From an uncultured Clostridia bacterium (GTDB lineage Bacteria > Bacillota > Clostridia > Christensenellales > Borkfalkiaceae), in the NCBI GenBank assembly GCA_947625555.1, contig CANQOT010000005.1:34511-98510 (forward strand): a stretch of DNA of 64,000 nucleotides. The letters run 5' to 3'. The notes below the pieces were generated by a model, which worked only from the letters and a program-made list of their open reading frames with translations, searched no databases and had not been told where the DNA came from. Positions 1 through 8,173 of the stretch are shown one piece after another (position 1 is the first letter of the stretch; each line of letters starts with the position of its first letter). A program made the translations under genes and the position numbers.

Positions 1-1035
1 GATCCAAACGGGGAAGTTGTACCCCTGCCAAAGGGGAGGCAGGACGGCGAGGAGCAGGGCGCAGAGCACGACGACGGGCGTATAGATGCGGGCAAACTTC
101 GTGATGAATTTTTCTGGTTTCGCCTTTTTCGCCGACGAATTTTCGACGAGTTCCAAGATCTTCGAGACGGCGCTCTCGGACGAGGGCCGGAGCACTTCGG
201 CCGTGATGACGCCGCCCTCGTTGACGCAGCCCGAAAGGACCTCGTCGCCGACGCCCACTTCGCGCAAATAGGCCTCCCCCGTCAAGGACTTGGTGTCGAG
301 CGAAGTCGCTCCCTCGATCACCTTGCAGTCCACGGGCACCCTATCGCCCCTGCGGATGAGAATGGTATCGCCCACGGCAAGCTCTTCGGGCGAAACTTCC
401 TCCTGCCCCTCTCCGCGAAGCCTTATGGCGGTGTCGCTTTTGAGGCTCATAAGGCGGGTGATGGCCGAGCGCGAGGAGCCGACGGCGATGCTCTGCAAGA
501 GTTCGCCGATCTCGTAGAGGAGCATGACGGCGGCGCCCTCCATATTCTCGCCGATGGCAAACGCGCCGATCGCGGCGATCGTCATGAGAAGGTTCTCGTC
601 GAGAAGGACTGCGGGATGGAAGCCGCCCTTGAACATGCGGGGAAGGTTGCGTGCGACCTTCCAAAGAACGCCCCACCCGGCGGCGAGGGCGGAGGCGAAA
701 AAGAGCGAAAAACTCACCCACCGCGCGATGCCGAGAAGGCGCAAAACGAGCGCGGGAATAAACAGGGCCGCGCCGACGGTAATGGATATTATCTCGGTGA
801 GGTGACGCTCCTTTTTTTGCGGGGCGTTTCCGTCGATGATCTCCACCTCCTCGAAGCCCGCGATGAGCGAAATGCACTTTTTGAGCGTCTCGTCGCCCTC
901 GTAGTCGAGCACCACCCTTTGATTGATGAAATCGGCGGCCGCGAGGGTGACGCCTTCGAGGCCCATGAGCTCCTCGGAGAGCTCGGCCGCACAGGCCGCG
1001 CAGTCGAGATTTTTGATTCGGATGACTTTGTGCAT
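1..1035 (-). CDS. Heavy-metal-translocating P1B-type ATPase, N-terminal 345 residues (runs off window)
   Basis: ATP-driven efflux pump for divalent soft metals in the cytoplasmic membrane. The ORF track misses it because its 3' end lies outside the window. I translated it from the ATG at 1035. Residues 1-70 form an HMA metal-binding domain with the motif NLDCAACAAEL (Cys12 and Cys15), the DCxxCA pattern of CadA/ZntA-type Zn/Cd/Pb pumps. Two or more membrane segments follow at about 80-175. An actuator domain comes next, with SLDTKSLTGEAY near residue 250 (the TGE loop). Translation stays open to base 1 within a further membrane segment, so the phosphorylation (DKTGT) and ATP-binding domains lie beyond the edge. 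The ArsR/SmtB gene starts upstream on the same strand, 63 bases away, so they probably form a metal-responsive operon. Cd/Zn/Pb specificity is inferred from the HMA motif only. Confidence 0.93.
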   Translation of the reverse strand, partial: MHKVIRIKNLDCAACAAELSEELMGLEGVTLAAADFINQRVVLDYEGDETLKKCISLIAGFEEVEIIDGNAPQKKERHLTEIISITVGAALFIPALVLRLLGIARWVSFSLFFASALAAGWGVLWKVARNLPRMFKGGFHPAVLLDENLLMTIAAIGAFAIGENMEGAAVMLLYEIGELLQSIAVGSSRSAITRLMSLKSDTAIRLRGEGQEEVSPEELAVGDTILIRRGDRVPVDCKVIEGATSLDTKSLTGEAYLREVGVGDEVLSGCVNEGGVITAEVLRPSSESAVSKILELVENSSAKKAKPEKFITKFARIYTPVVVLCALLLAVLPPLWQGYNFPVWI

Positions 1036-1098
1036 GTTGGATCCTTTATTTAGATATTTATCGAAATAATCGTTTTTTATTGTTTTTTGCCGAAAATT

Positions 1099-1446
1099 TT
1101 ACAATTTACAGTGCAAATGCGTGCAGGCAAGTTCGAGGACGGCGACGACATGCTCGTCGGCAAGGGAATAGACGATATTCTGCCCGTCCCGCCTCGATTT
1201 GACGATCCCGTTCGCTTTGAGCAGCCGCAGCTGGTGGCTCACGGCGCTCTGCGCGCCCCCCACCGCCTCGACGATGTGAAAGACGCACATCTCGCCGTGG
1301 CGCAGGGCAAAGAGGATTTTAAGGCGCGAGGGCTCGGAGATCGTCTTGAAGATGGCGGCGACGCGCTCCACTTCGCCCTCGGGGGGCATGTTCTCGATGG
1401 CGCGGCGTGCGGCGCCCTCATGTTCGGCCTTGTGTTGACATTCCAT
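1099..1446 (-). CDS. ArsR/SmtB-family metal-sensing repressor
   Basis: Winged-helix repressor of 115 residues, expected to release its operator when metal binds. The helix-turn-helix is visible in EAVGGAQSAVSHQLRLLKA, followed by the wing RRDGQNIVYSL. Two metal sites known from this family can be inspected. The alpha3 position reads EMCVFHI and keeps only one Cys of the CadC-type ELCVCDL motif. The alpha5 position reads DEH, ten residues, H, two residues, C, so the SmtB/CzrA motif DxHx10Hx2(E/H) is present except that the last ligand is Cys. An SmtB-like inverted repeat overlaps its promoter, and the metal ATPase follows. Zn or Cd sensing through alpha5 is the likely mode. The start is set by the ribosome site GGAGAG in front of the ATG at 1446. 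Confidence 0.93.
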   Translation of the reverse strand: MECQHKAEHEGAARRAIENMPPEGEVERVAAIFKTISEPSRLKILFALRHGEMCVFHIVEAVGGAQSAVSHQLRLLKANGIVKSRRDGQNIVYSLADEHVVAVLELACTHLHCKL

Positions 1447-1464
1447 AGCGCTCTCCTATATCAA

Positions 1465-1486
1465 TATATGAATAACTGTTCATATA
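1465..1486. promoter_or_regulatory. ArsR/SmtB operator (perfect 8-bp inverted repeat)
   Basis: TATATGAA and TTCATATA are separated by six bases (TAACTG). The core TGAATAACTGTTCA resembles the SmtB/CzrA 12-2-12 operator core. It covers the -10 box of the arsR promoter, as expected for autorepression. Confidence 0.85.
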
Positions 1487-1513
1487 GTAACACAAGAAAA
1501 AACGCTTTGTCAA
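1484..1513 (-). promoter_or_regulatory. Promoter of the arsR-ATPase operon
   Basis: -35 TTGACA (1508-1513) and -10 TACTAT (1484-1489) with an 18-base spacer. The -35 box sits in the loop of the upstream terminator hairpin, and the -10 overlaps the operator. Confidence 0.75.
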
Positions 1514-1520
1514 GCGTTTT
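1499..1520 (-). terminator. Rho-independent terminator of the feoAB-rlu unit
   Basis: Nine-base perfect stem AAAACGCTT / AAGCGTTTT with a four-base loop. On the minus strand it is followed by six T. It lies 12 bases after the pseudouridine synthase stop and overlaps the next promoter. Confidence 0.75.
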
Positions 1521-1531
1521 CCGAAAATTTC

Positions 1532-2338
1532 TTATAAATTTTTTTGAGAGACAAACACCGTGCCGTCCAGATAGGCGAGAGCGCCGCCGCAAAAAAGCTC
1601 CAACTCCTTTGCGACGAGCCGCTGCCGCGTCGCGTGCACTGCGGCATTCTTCCCGTGGTCGCCGTACTTTTCGTCGCCGACGACGGGGCGGCCGAGAAAG
1701 GCGAGGTGCGCGCGGATCTGGTGCGTCCTGCCCGTATGCAGGGTGATTTTGAGGAGGCTCGTATCGCCGCGCTCCTCTAAAACTTCGTACTCGGTGACGA
1801 TCTTCTCCCCTCTGCCCGCGCGCTTCACGCGGACGGTCGCCTTCTCTTCGTCCTTTTCGAGGACGGCTTCGAGCACATCGCGGCGCTTGGGCATCCTTCC
1901 GAACACGAGGGCGAGATAGCGTTTCTCGACGCGGCGATCGCGGAAGGCGGAAAGAAGCGCCTCCTCCGCAGTCCTGTTTTTGGCGAAGATCAAAAGTCCC
2001 TCCGTGTTGCGGTCGAGGCGGTGGATGAAGTAGGTCTCGCCGCGCTCCGCAAGGGTGTGAAAGACGGCCTCGGAATTTACCCCGCTCTCCTTGTCGGCGA
2101 CGATGACGTTTTCATCCTCATATAGAATTGTAAACGCGCGCGTGGCCTCCTCGGCGGGGGTTAGGTAGTAGCAGACCTCATCGCCCGAGGACAGCGCGAC
2201 GTTTTCGCCCACCTTTTTGCCGTTGACGCGCACGTCCTTGCGCTTTAAGAGGGCGCGCAGGTGCATCGACGCCTGTGCGCACACCGCGTCGGTGAAATCT
2301 TTGAGCGAGCTTTTTTCCTGTACGAGATACTTTTTCAC
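1532..2338 (-). CDS. RluA/RluD-family pseudouridine synthase with S4 domain
   Basis: Isomerises uridine to pseudouridine in RNA, probably 23S rRNA. The predicted product is 268 residues. An S4 RNA-binding domain occupies about residues 10-60 (LKRKDVRVNGKKVGENV). The catalytic motif HRLDRNTEGLLIF contains Asp109, and HTGRTHQIRAHLAF marks the conserved C-terminal part of the family. The ORF track extends it to 2740, but that extension is the antisense frame of feoB. I chose the GTG at 2338 because a GGAAAG site lies just upstream and the protein then begins as relatives do. It overlaps the 3' end of feoB by about 160 bases in another frame. Target position is unknown. Confidence 0.9.
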   Translation of the reverse strand: MKKYLVQEKSSLKDFTDAVCAQASMHLRALLKRKDVRVNGKKVGENVALSSGDEVCYYLTPAEEATRAFTILYEDENVIVADKESGVNSEAVFHTLAERGETYFIHRLDRNTEGLLIFAKNRTAEEALLSAFRDRRVEKRYLALVFGRMPKRRDVLEAVLEKDEEKATVRVKRAGRGEKIVTEYEVLEERGDTSLLKITLHTGRTHQIRAHLAFLGRPVVGDEKYGDHGKNAAVHATRQRLVAKELELFCGGALAYLDGTVFVSQKNL

Positions 2339-4058
2339 GATTCTTTCCGAGGAGGAAGATGCCGAGGAGCGGGGCCATGACGAGGGCGACGTAGACCGCT
2401 CCGCCGACGAGGCAGAAGTAGACGGCATAGCAGAGGAGCAGGGCGGAGACCGTCTGTACGGCGGCATAGAGGAGAGCGCGGCCCTTCCCCACTTCCCGCG
2501 CCGTTGCGGCGATCGCCGAGACGCAGGGCGAACAGGTGAGGATGAACACGGCGAACGCAAACGCGCTCGCGCCCGAATAGGGGAACGTGCCGTAGAGCAT
2601 GGCGATGGCGCCCGCGACGTTCTCCTTCGCGATGAGCCCCGAAAGGGCGGCATAGGCGATGCGCCAATCCCCCATCCCCACGGGTGCGAACAGCCATTTG
2701 AGGCCCCCGCAGACGGTAGCGAGCATGCTCTCCTCCGCACCGCACAGCCTGAAAGAGAAGTCGAAGGAGGAAAGGAACCACGAGAGAAGGAAGAAGGCGA
2801 GGATGACCGTCGCCACCTTCATTATAAACTGTTTGATCTGAAAGAGCAAGGATTTTATGACGAAAAGCGGCCGCGGGAGTTGGAGCGGGGCGAGCTCGGC
2901 CACAAAGGGCGGCGACTTTTTTTTGAAGAAGAGGGCGACGAGGCAGGAGATGGCGACGCCGAGGACGTACAAGACGACGACTGCGGCGAACGGGTTTGCG
3001 AAAAAGGAGGCGGAGAGCGCCAAAAAGACGGGTAATTTCGCACTGCATGCGATGTAGGGAAGGCACAGAATGACCCGCCTCTGCATGGCCTTATCGTCGA
3101 GGCCGCGCGTCGTGGTGACGGCCGCCGCCGTGCACCCGAAGCCCATGAGCAGCGAAAATACTGCCCTTCCCGAAAGGCCGATCTTGGAGAAGGCGCCGTC
3201 GGTGAGGATGGCGAGGCGCGAGAGGAGACCGCTCTCCTCCAACAGGATCAAAAAGAGGTGCAAAAGGGCGATCTGCGGCAGAAAGCAGAGGACGCTCCCG
3301 AGGCTTTTCAAAATGCCGTCCTTTACAAGGCTTCGCACGATCCCGGAGGGGATACCCTCGGACATGCCCCCCAGATAATCGTTGAAGAGCCATTCGATGC
3401 CCTCCTTCATTTGATCGCCTATAAGCCCCTTGGCGAAGGTCAGAAAGAAGGCGAGAAGGAGGAGGCCCATAAAGAGCGGAATGCCGATAAAGCCGTTCAA
3501 AAGAAACCTATCCGCGCGCAAAAGACCCTCCCGCGCAGGACGGATGAGGGCGGAAATATCGACGGCCGGCACCTCAACGGGCCTCTGGCCGAGAACGCCC
3601 GAAAGGCTCTGCGCGATCGTCTTTTCCCCGGCGAACAGGACGGGGATCCCGAGGGCTGCGGCGAGGGCGGGCGCATCGGCCTTCCCCCCCTCGCGTTCGA
3701 ACCGCTCGTTCTTCGTGAGGACGAGGGCGCAGCGCCTTCCCCCGCGGGAGAGCGCGGAAATGAGGGGCAGGGTGCGCTCAATGCGGCCGCATTCGGCGAC
3801 AAAGACGAGGGCGGCGCTCCTATGTTCTTCGATATAGCGCAGGGCGAATTTCTCTTCGAGGCTGTTGCCCGCCGCCGTATAAATGCCCGGGAGATCGACG
3901 AGGACGACCTTATTTCCGCCGAGGACGGTCTCCTTTTCGAGGGCGTCCACCGTGACGCCGTGATAGTTCCCCACATGCGCATGTGCGCGCGCGAGGCGGT
4001 TGAAAAGGGTGCTCTTGCCCGCATTGGGATTGCCGACAAGGAGCATCATATCCGCCAT
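2178..4058 (-). CDS. feoB: Ferrous iron transport protein B (FeoB GTPase-permease)
   Basis: Inner-membrane Fe(II) importer with a cytosolic G domain. G1 is GNPNAGKST (residues 9-17), G2 lies around HGVTVD and G3 is VDLPG. G4 reads LTKNER where NKxD is usual. The membrane part carries both Gate regions: LLMGFGCTAAAVTTTRGL followed by CLPYIACSAKLPVF, and later ILTCSPCVSAIAATAREVG. At 626 residues it is on the short side for FeoB. Its last ~50 residues are a basic, low-complexity tail that overlaps the pseudouridine synthase gene out of frame, so the true end could be earlier if a frameshift exists. The start overlaps the feoA stop by 13 bases, which implies translational coupling. Confidence 0.95.
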   Translation of the reverse strand: MADMMLLVGNPNAGKSTLFNRLARAHAHVGNYHGVTVDALEKETVLGGNKVVLVDLPGIYTAAGNSLEEKFALRYIEEHRSAALVFVAECGRIERTLPLISALSRGGRRCALVLTKNERFEREGGKADAPALAAALGIPVLFAGEKTIAQSLSGVLGQRPVEVPAVDISALIRPAREGLLRADRFLLNGFIGIPLFMGLLLLAFFLTFAKGLIGDQMKEGIEWLFNDYLGGMSEGIPSGIVRSLVKDGILKSLGSVLCFLPQIALLHLFLILLEESGLLSRLAILTDGAFSKIGLSGRAVFSLLMGFGCTAAAVTTTRGLDDKAMQRRVILCLPYIACSAKLPVFLALSASFFANPFAAVVVLYVLGVAISCLVALFFKKKSPPFVAELAPLQLPRPLFVIKSLLFQIKQFIMKVATVILAFFLLSWFLSSFDFSFRLCGAEESMLATVCGGLKWLFAPVGMGDWRIAYAALSGLIAKENVAGAIAMLYGTFPYSGASAFAFAVFILTCSPCVSAIAATAREVGKGRALLYAAVQTVSALLLCYAVYFCLVGGAVYVALVMAPLLGIFLLGKNREKVSRTGKKLAQRFHRRGVRTGVDAPARPLKAQGRARQRQKGGRKRRAVLGR

Positions 4059-4276
4059 ACGCGCACCCCCAAAGCGAGCTCCTTTTCCATGGCGATGCGG
4101 CTGCTTCCCGCCTGTACGAGGTAGGTATGCCCGAGGAGCGACCTCTTCAAAAGGACGAGTTTTGCCCCGTTATAGATCCCGAGAGCGATGAGGCGGTCGC
4201 GTAGGTCGCCTTCGATCTCCACTTTCAGGACGACGGCGCGCTCGCCCTTTTTCAGATCGGAAATGTTCATATCCAT
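4046..4276 (-). CDS. feoA: FeoA, SH3-like accessory protein of ferrous iron uptake
   Basis: Small cytosolic protein of 76 residues that partners FeoB. The pattern LKKGERAVVLKVEIEGDLRD, then RLIALGIYNGAKLVLL, and the ending IAMEKELALGVRVWRI is typical of FeoA. It precedes feoB and overlaps it, the usual operon order. No Shine-Dalgarno sequence is visible before either candidate ATG (4276 or 4270). The six-T tail of the upstream terminator runs directly into the first ATG. How the message is started is therefore unclear. Confidence 0.93.
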   Translation of the reverse strand: MDMNISDLKKGERAVVLKVEIEGDLRDRLIALGIYNGAKLVLLKRSLLGHTYLVQAGSSRIAMEKELALGVRVWRI

Positions 4277-4282
4277 AAAAAA

Positions 4283-4316
4283 TGCGGACCCGCCGCAAAT
4301 TATGCGCGGATCCGCA
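4283..4316 (-). terminator. Terminator of the DUF378 gene, abutting feoA
   Basis: Stem TGCGGATCCGC / GCGGGTCCGCA (one G-U pair) with a 12-base loop. On the minus strand six T follow directly and end at the feoA ATG. It could act as an attenuator in front of feoAB. Confidence 0.75.
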
Positions 4317-4334
4317 CGGATAGAACGCCGAACC

Positions 4335-4574
4335 TTACTTCGTCTCGCGAACGGTACGGTTGCCGCGGAGCTTCAAAGCGCCGTTCGTGATGATGGGCGA
4401 GATGATGAGCCAGATCGCCGCGAGCGCGATGAGCGAGTAGATGATGATCGAACCGACCGCGCGCGGGCCCATGAAGATCGCCGAGACAAGGTTGAAGTTG
4501 AAGATGCCGAACATTCCCCAGTTGAGCGCCCCGAGGAGCACGAGGATGTAGGCGATAAGATTGGCAATGACCAT
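4335..4574 (-). CDS. DUF378 (YuzA-type) small membrane protein
   Basis: Predicted 79-residue protein with two membrane helices. The start MVIANLIAYILVLLGALNWG and the phrase LNWGMFGIFNFNLV are typical of DUF378. The function is unknown. The ORF track extends it to 4973, but the upstream part is antisense to the large surface protein. AGGAGG followed by seven bases fixes the ATG at 4574. A terminator follows 20 bases after the stop. Confidence 0.88.
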   Translation of the reverse strand: MVIANLIAYILVLLGALNWGMFGIFNFNLVSAIFMGPRAVGSIIIYSLIALAAIWLIISPIITNGALKLRGNRTVRETK

Positions 4575-4635
4575 TGTTTTTCCTCCTGCCTTCATCTTGT
4601 GCAAGCGCGAAAATGTTATGCACCGCATGCAAAGA

Positions 4636-4657
4636 CGGCGCCGCAAATGCGGCGCCG
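4636..4657 (-). terminator. Possible terminator after the large surface protein
   Basis: Perfect nine-base stem CGGCGCCGC / GCGGCGCCG around AAAT, between the surface protein stop and the DUF378 start. The T run on the minus strand is weak (GTCTTTG), so termination strength is uncertain. Confidence 0.45.
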
Positions 4658-4692
4658 CCTTCGATATTTTATCAGGAGGTTTAATGACCGAA

Positions 4693-7338
4693 TTATCTGC
4701 TTTCCTTCTTATCCGACCTCTTTTTCGCACCTTTGAGCGAGGCGAGGTCAACTTCTTTGAGGTTCTTCTCGTTGGGCTTGATGACGAGGAGAAGGATGAT
4801 CGCGATGAGCAGGACGGCCGAGATCGCGAAGAGGATGATCGCCGTCGTGTTGTTCTTGATCCAGTTGGACGAACCGTAGAGGATATCCGATTCGTTCGTG
4901 ACCTCGATGACCTTGTAGGCATGGGCGGTGAGACCGGGATAGGTGCCGTCGATGACTTCGATCTCGACGACATAGAGGCCCGTCGCCTGCGGCGTGAAGC
5001 TCAACGAGGATTCGGGATCCCATTCGTAGGCGTTATCGGTATCGTCCCACTTGGCATCCTTTTCCTTGACGCTCGGGTCGTAGACCCTGATCTCTTCCAT
5101 GCGGCTCGTGAGGTCGCTGAACTTCACTTCGCCGACGGTATTATCCTTGTTAGCCTCGTCGAAGAGGTCGTTGCCGTCCTTCTTCGCGGTGAGCTCGTCG
5201 AAGAGGTCGACGAGTTCCTCGACGCCGTACTCCTTCTGCTCGGCCTCCGCGGGGGCGAAGGAATAGAGCTTGTATTCCGCATCGTAGCCCTCGAGGGCGA
5301 TGATGTCGAAGCTCGAAATGGAATAGTTCTGCTTGTTGTAAGCCGTGGTCTGGCTGCCGGGTTCCTTGATCTCGGGGCCCGTATAGCCGATATCGAAGGT
5401 AAATTCGGGAATGCCGCCGATCTCGAAGATGTTGGAAGCCGTCACGGTGACGAGTTCCCCGTCCTCATTGTAGTACTTCATCGCATTGCCTGCGGCATCC
5501 TGCGCGATCACGCGGAAGGTATAGGGGCCAACTTGGTCCACTTCGAAGCGGAGATTGTTGTAGCGCAGCGAGGTCGCCGACGAAGGCGTGGAGCCCGCCG
5601 CAGCGCGCGGTTTGAGGTAGTAGATGTTGAAGCGAAGGTTGCGGTAGTCGGCATAGTCGCTTTCGATGAGCGTGCGGAGGGAGGGAAGGTAGAAATACGA
5701 CCCGTCGCCCGCGCTCACGTTCTCGGCGGCCTCGGCTACGCGATCCTGATAGACGTCGAGAGCGTCGAGGTCCTGATCGTTTTTCGTGCCCGACCAATCG
5801 GAGGTGTTCGTCTTGCTTGAATCGTCGGGAGTAAGTCCGACAAAGTGCGGTCCCTTGACTTCGCGGTCGACCACGATGTAATCGAAGTAGTTCCCCTCTT
5901 CCACGGCGGTATATTCGGAGACCTTCTTGGTGCACGCTTCCCTCTTTTCGGTGCCGTCCTCGTTCTCGGTGGTGACGGTGCCCGTGCACGTCGCATCCTG
6001 CGAGAGCTTTTCGTAATCGGCTACGGTGTAGTAAGCGCCGTCCTCTTTATAGTGGCTGCAATTGGGATCGGAACAGTTGTACCCTACGACCTGCTGGTGC
6101 GCGGTACCGTCCGCTTCCTTGTCGCCCTTGACCTCGACGACATCTTCCTGCGCGGCATACCATGTGAGGTAGACGAAGGTATCGTTATCGTCGGTGCCGT
6201 CGTCGAGCTTGAAGCGGATGGAGACGTAGGCCTTCTCCCCCTCTTCGGCGCCGCCTTCGACGTTATCTTCCGTCGGCATAAAGAAGGTGGAACTTGCGCT
6301 CAAAGTGGAATATTCGGAATCCGTCGGTTTGAGATAGTACTGCGTTGCGGCCTCGTCGCCTTCGGCAGGCTTCTCGCGCTTCAACATGTAGTATTGACGG
6401 GTGACGGAGACCGATCTATCGCAGACGTCGATCGCCTCGTAGGTAAGGCTGAACCGCTGGCCGAGACGGAAGGAATAGATCTTCTCGTTGATGACGAGCA
6501 CGGCGGGCGCATTGTCCTCGACGGTACCGTCGGCGTTGACTTTGAAGGTCTGCCCGTTGAGCTCCTTCATGAGTAACGTCTGCGCGGCGTCCTCTTCGGC
6601 CGTCTCGGGAAGCGTCGCCTCGAACAGCATGGGAAGCTGGGGAGAGCTCGCGGCCGTAGAACGGTATTCGAGGTAGTAGCCGCCGATGTTGGTGAAGGCG
6701 CCGATCTTCTCTTCGTTGAGCAAAACGTCGAAGTTGCCGGGGACTTCGGGATCTTCGACGAACTCGAAAGCGAGGTCGTCGGCCGCGTTCGCAATGGTAT
6801 GGATGGCCTCGGGGGCATCCTCGTCGTCCTCTTCAAATTCGGCGTCGCGCACGGCAACGGTGAGCTTGTCCTGCTCGCTGTCGTAGGCGAAGTGCAAAGC
6901 GTTGGTCGTCTGACCGTCCTTGGTGACGTTCTCTTCGTCGCTCTGGAAGGTGATATCGAAACTCTCGAATGCGACCGTGCCGAAGGCAAAGGTCATCGTG
7001 AAGTGGCGGGCTACGCCGGGATCGACGAGCCCCGACTCGACGACGCCCGTCTGAACGTTCTCTTTGTCCTCGACAAACCATTTGAGGGCGAGGTCGCGGC
7101 GGTATTCGACGCTGCTCCCCTTCGCGAGCGTGAACTGCACATAGGAGGTCTCCTCCTCGCCCACCTCCGCCGCCTCCACCTTGGCGCCGTTGAGCGGCTC
7201 GAAGATCTGGGACGGCGTATAGGTCGCCGCATAGGCTGCGTGCCCGCGGGGAAGGAAGGAGAGCGCAAGACCGAGCGTAAAGACACACAGCACGGCGAGC
7301 GCAAAGATTGTAAACAACCGAAGTTTTGCCTTACTCAT
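4693..7338 (-). CDS. Large secreted protein with signal peptide and C-terminal membrane anchor, function unknown
   Basis: Predicted 881 residues. Residues 1-36 form a signal peptide with a hydrophobic core and a cleavage-like AYAATY. Most of the protein is acidic and beta-rich, with phrases such as YTFRVIAQDAAGNAM and TGLYVVEIEVIDGTYPG that look like Ig or PKD-type modules. Residues 422-469 contain four cysteines (NCSDPNCSH, then single Cys at 451 and 469), a likely small metal-binding or disulfide insert. A membrane helix lies near 835-857, followed by a basic tail rich in Lys. The bulk is therefore outside the cell with a short cytosolic end. The ribosome site CGGAG lies eight bases before the ATG, with a GC hairpin (7352-7367) upstream. 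I do not recognise a specific family. Confidence 0.75.
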   Translation of the reverse strand: MSKAKLRLFTIFALAVLCVFTLGLALSFLPRGHAAYAATYTPSQIFEPLNGAKVEAAEVGEEETSYVQFTLAKGSSVEYRRDLALKWFVEDKENVQTGVVESGLVDPGVARHFTMTFAFGTVAFESFDITFQSDEENVTKDGQTTNALHFAYDSEQDKLTVAVRDAEFEEDDEDAPEAIHTIANAADDLAFEFVEDPEVPGNFDVLLNEEKIGAFTNIGGYYLEYRSTAASSPQLPMLFEATLPETAEEDAAQTLLMKELNGQTFKVNADGTVEDNAPAVLVINEKIYSFRLGQRFSLTYEAIDVCDRSVSVTRQYYMLKREKPAEGDEAATQYYLKPTDSEYSTLSASSTFFMPTEDNVEGGAEEGEKAYVSIRFKLDDGTDDNDTFVYLTWYAAQEDVVEVKGDKEADGTAHQQVVGYNCSDPNCSHYKEDGAYYTVADYEKLSQDATCTGTVTTENEDGTEKREACTKKVSEYTAVEEGNYFDYIVVDREVKGPHFVGLTPDDSSKTNTSDWSGTKNDQDLDALDVYQDRVAEAAENVSAGDGSYFYLPSLRTLIESDYADYRNLRFNIYYLKPRAAAGSTPSSATSLRYNNLRFEVDQVGPYTFRVIAQDAAGNAMKYYNEDGELVTVTASNIFEIGGIPEFTFDIGYTGPEIKEPGSQTTAYNKQNYSISSFDIIALEGYDAEYKLYSFAPAEAEQKEYGVEELVDLFDELTAKKDGNDLFDEANKDNTVGEVKFSDLTSRMEEIRVYDPSVKEKDAKWDDTDNAYEWDPESSLSFTPQATGLYVVEIEVIDGTYPGLTAHAYKVIEVTNESDILYGSSNWIKNNTTAIILFAISAVLLIAIILLLVIKPNEKNLKEVDLASLKGAKKRSDKKESR

Positions 7339-7474
7339 AAACTTACTCCGAGCGGGCGTGCGCCCGCGTACATATTCAAATATCTTTTTCTATTCTACAC
7401 GAATTTTCGGGGCGCGTCAAGCGCAATCGCCCTTTTTCGCGAGATTTTTCAAATTCGGTCCACTTTTTTCTGCT

Positions 7475-8173
7475 TCAAATGGGGCGGACGGCGGCGTCTA
7501 CGTCGAATCTGCTCCAAGGGGCTTCGCCCGCGGGCGGCGGCGCGATAAAGCGCATGCGCTCCCCCCGCACGGGGTGGGTGAAGGTGAGAGAATATGCCCA
7601 AAGGGCGAGCTTGCCCTTTTGCGCCTTCTCCCCGCCGTAGCGCACATCCCCATAGACGGGATGGGAAATGCCCGCCATCTGCACGCGGATCTGGTGGCTC
7701 CTGCCCGTGTGCAGTTCGATATCGGCGAGGGCGAGTTCCCCCTTCGCGGCGAGGATGCGGTAGTCGAGCACGGCGAGCTTGGCCCCGTCGGTGCCCTGCG
7801 TCGAGAGATACACCGTGTTGTTGACGGTATTCTTTTTGAGATAGTTGACGAGCCTGCCGCTCTCCTCGGCGGGCGCGCCGACGAGGACGGCGAGGTACTT
7901 CTTTTCGAAGTCCCCCGTCCGCATCTGCGAAGAGAGGCGGGAGGCCGCCTTGCTCGTCTTGGCAAAGACCATCACGCCGCCCGTGGGACGGTCGAGACGA
8001 TGGACGAGCCCCAAAAAGACGTTCCCCTTCTTTTGGTACTTCTCGCGCAGATATTCCTTGATAAAGTCGAGCATGTTCCCGTCGCCGCTCTCATCGGGAC
8101 AGGAAGCGACGTTCTGCGGTTTGAGCACGACGATGACATGGTTGTCCTCGTAGAGGACGGTAAGTTCATTCAT
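7475..8173 (-). CDS. RluA-family pseudouridine synthase without S4 domain
   Basis: Predicted 232-residue RNA pseudouridine synthase. The catalytic motif GLVHRLDRPTGGVMVFAKT contains the essential Asp, and ELHTGRSHQIRVQMA is the second family signature. It lacks the N-terminal S4 domain present in the 1.5-kb paralogue and starts directly with the catalytic fold (LTVLYEDNHVIVVLKPQN). This is the short RluA/TruC-like architecture seen in Bacillota. Its start overlaps the end of the methyltransferase gene by eight bases, so the two are probably co-transcribed RNA-modification genes. Substrate position is unknown. Confidence 0.92.
   Translation of the reverse strand: MNELTVLYEDNHVIVVLKPQNVASCPDESGDGNMLDFIKEYLREKYQKKGNVFLGLVHRLDRPTGGVMVFAKTSKAASRLSSQMRTGDFEKKYLAVLVGAPAEESGRLVNYLKKNTVNNTVYLSTQGTDGAKLAVLDYRILAAKGELALADIELHTGRSHQIRVQMAGISHPVYGDVRYGGEKAQKGKLALWAYSLTFTHPVRGERMRFIAPPPAGEAPWSRFDVDAAVRPI

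Noticed and set aside
1532-2740. 402-residue version of the pseudouridine synthase
   Set aside because: The N-terminal 134 residues are antisense to conserved FeoB sequence.
4561-7548. Long plus-strand ORFs (419, 243 and 249 residues) opposite the surface protein
   Set aside because: They are mirror frames produced by GC-rich codons; no start signals or domains.
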